Part shown: piece after piece, positions 62,870-64,000 of the stretch | Layout of the letters: every line of letters starts with the position of its first letter | Position numbering within the stretch: position 1 is the stretch's first letter | DNA from: Hofstenia miamia | Taxonomy: Eukaryota; Xenacoelomorpha; Acoela | Assembly: GCA_004352715.1 (NCBI GenBank) | Contig: SCFE01000001.1 | Span: 4,395,237-4,459,236 of the forward strand | Direction of reading: 5' to 3' | DNA length: 64,000 nt | Translations under genes and position numbers: made by a program | The notes under the pieces: generated by a model | The model's input: only the letters and a program-made list of their open reading frames with translations | What the model was told of the DNA's origin: nothing | Database searches by the model: none

Positions 62870-64000
62870 TTCAATGAAATTGGAAATGTTTAAAATGTAA
62901 CCAATTTTTCTATTCATATTGCATAATATTTAAATACAACTGAAATTCTATATATAAAAAAATTACGTTTTTGGGAATTCTATTTTATGATTAATTTTCT
63001 TTGTTAACAATAATAACTAACAATTATTTTCAAACATTGAGAAAAAGACTTGTTTCACATACGACACATATGTCAATTGTAAAAACTTTTTTAATCGATA
63101 AATTTTTCAAAGTAAAAATAATTTTTAAAATATAAATACATGCTTTCACAGACGCATACTCTCGCCATACAGAGAAAACGAACATTTATAAATAATAAAT
63201 TTATTTACAAAGAAAATATAAAATGCACTAATAAATGATAAAGTTCATATAGCGAATTTCATCTACTGCTGAATGAACAATGATAATATTCGTCATGTCT
63301 TCATTGTTGGATGGTGGAAAAAGATACAAAGAAACATTCCAAGATAGACGTTCTTCTTTTAATAATGTTAGTTGACGACGCTAAAACATTCAATTAGTAC
63401 GGTACAATAAAAAGAGAAATTAAAATAGTGACAACATACACAGCAAGCAGAAATAATGGAAAACAATCATAACAATGAAAAACAATATATATTATTATAA
63501 TGTAAAAGAATGCTTACCAAATAATTTTGTAGTTTTATCACAGCTTTGTTCTGCAAAGTGGTACATCATGAGTTCACAGATAGTGTCTAAATTAATCGTT
63601 AATAAACAAGTTGTTATTAAAAACGAGATGACATTCACAATCAAAAACACATGAATATTAAAAGTTTAAACAAAATCAATTAAAAATGTTTGTTAACAAA
63701 CAAACGACGTTTCTATTTATGATAAAGTATATAATTAATTTAACATCGGACAGTAAATTCGCAGCAATTCATTAAAATAAAATTATGTTTTTAAAAGAAA
63801 TATCTGTAAAACTAACTAGAGATAATATTGTAAAAAAGCGTTAAGAATCAAAAACAATATCTGAGATATAATTATAAAAATAGCTTACCAAAAAGTTTGA
63901 AATCTTTATGGGTATTTCTTTCATAAATGTGAAATTCCATTATGCCAGCTGTGTATATTCATACGTGTAGAAAGTTAAATGCTTCATAGACAATGTCAAC
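62870..64000. other. AT-rich DNA to window end
   Basis: No supported gene. A short direct repeat (TGTAACCAATTT at about 62835 and 62898) is the only structure noted. Confidence 0.55.

Noticed and set aside
1-64000. tRNA, rRNA, bacterial operon or prophage features
   Set aside because: No cloverleaf, rRNA core or ribosome-binding-site-linked gene runs were seen, and the spliced gene and transposon types are eukaryotic.

Overview
This window is eukaryotic, metazoan nuclear DNA, most likely from an invertebrate. It is very AT-rich and full of (TA)n microsatellites. It carries one spliced host gene with GT-AG introns of two size classes (about 41-73 nt and several kb) and a dense, mostly decayed load of eukaryotic transposable elements. 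The clade cannot be fixed from the sequence. The 41-45-nt introns suggest a short-intron lineage such as flatworms or tunicates, but this is only a guess. I saw no rRNA gene, tRNA gene, CRISPR array or bacterial operon.

The main gene lies on the + strand from 26800 to 58798. It encodes a CEP152/Asterless-like centriole-assembly protein. I reconstructed 26 coding exons whose splice phases are consistent throughout, apart from exon 21, which is cut at an assembly join. The product is about 1,200 residues. It has an acidic N-terminus resembling the PLK4-binding part of CEP152, a disordered Ser/Pro-rich linker, a long coiled coil containing the family's most recognisable blocks, a lineage-specific tandem repeat of exon modules, and a Ser/Pro-rich tail. 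The repeat is an exon triplet b-c-a (131, about 92-104 and 101 nt) arranged a1-b1-c1-a2-b2-c2-a3-b3-c3.

Region by region. 1-3.6 kb: Penelope-like element (PLE) fragments in opposite orientations, with a 627-bp exact assembly duplication. 6556-8416: a P-element-like transposon with about 72-bp terminal inverted repeats between TA tracts, containing THAP and transposase remnants. 9494-9916: a small intronless ORF with a probable PTB/PID domain. 11.6-12.1 kb and 18.05-19.0 kb: non-LTR retrotransposon remnants. 20-26.8 kb: almost featureless. 26.8-58.8 kb: the CEP152-like gene, whose introns hold a PLE, a 735-bp Tc1/mariner element with a perfect 40-bp TIR, a hAT insertion with an 8-bp target duplication, several Tc1 and mariner remnants, and a mariner deletion derivative. 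59.6-62.9 kb: a hAT transposase remnant, a THAP remnant and a Tc1-like pseudogene.

The assembly has problems. There are seven N gaps (two exactly 1000 nt) and six single-n joins. Exons 7-10 appear twice and exon 10 three times. The copies differ like alleles, including presence or absence of the 735-bp transposon, and cannot be spliced in series in frame, so they are best read as haplotype copies placed in tandem.
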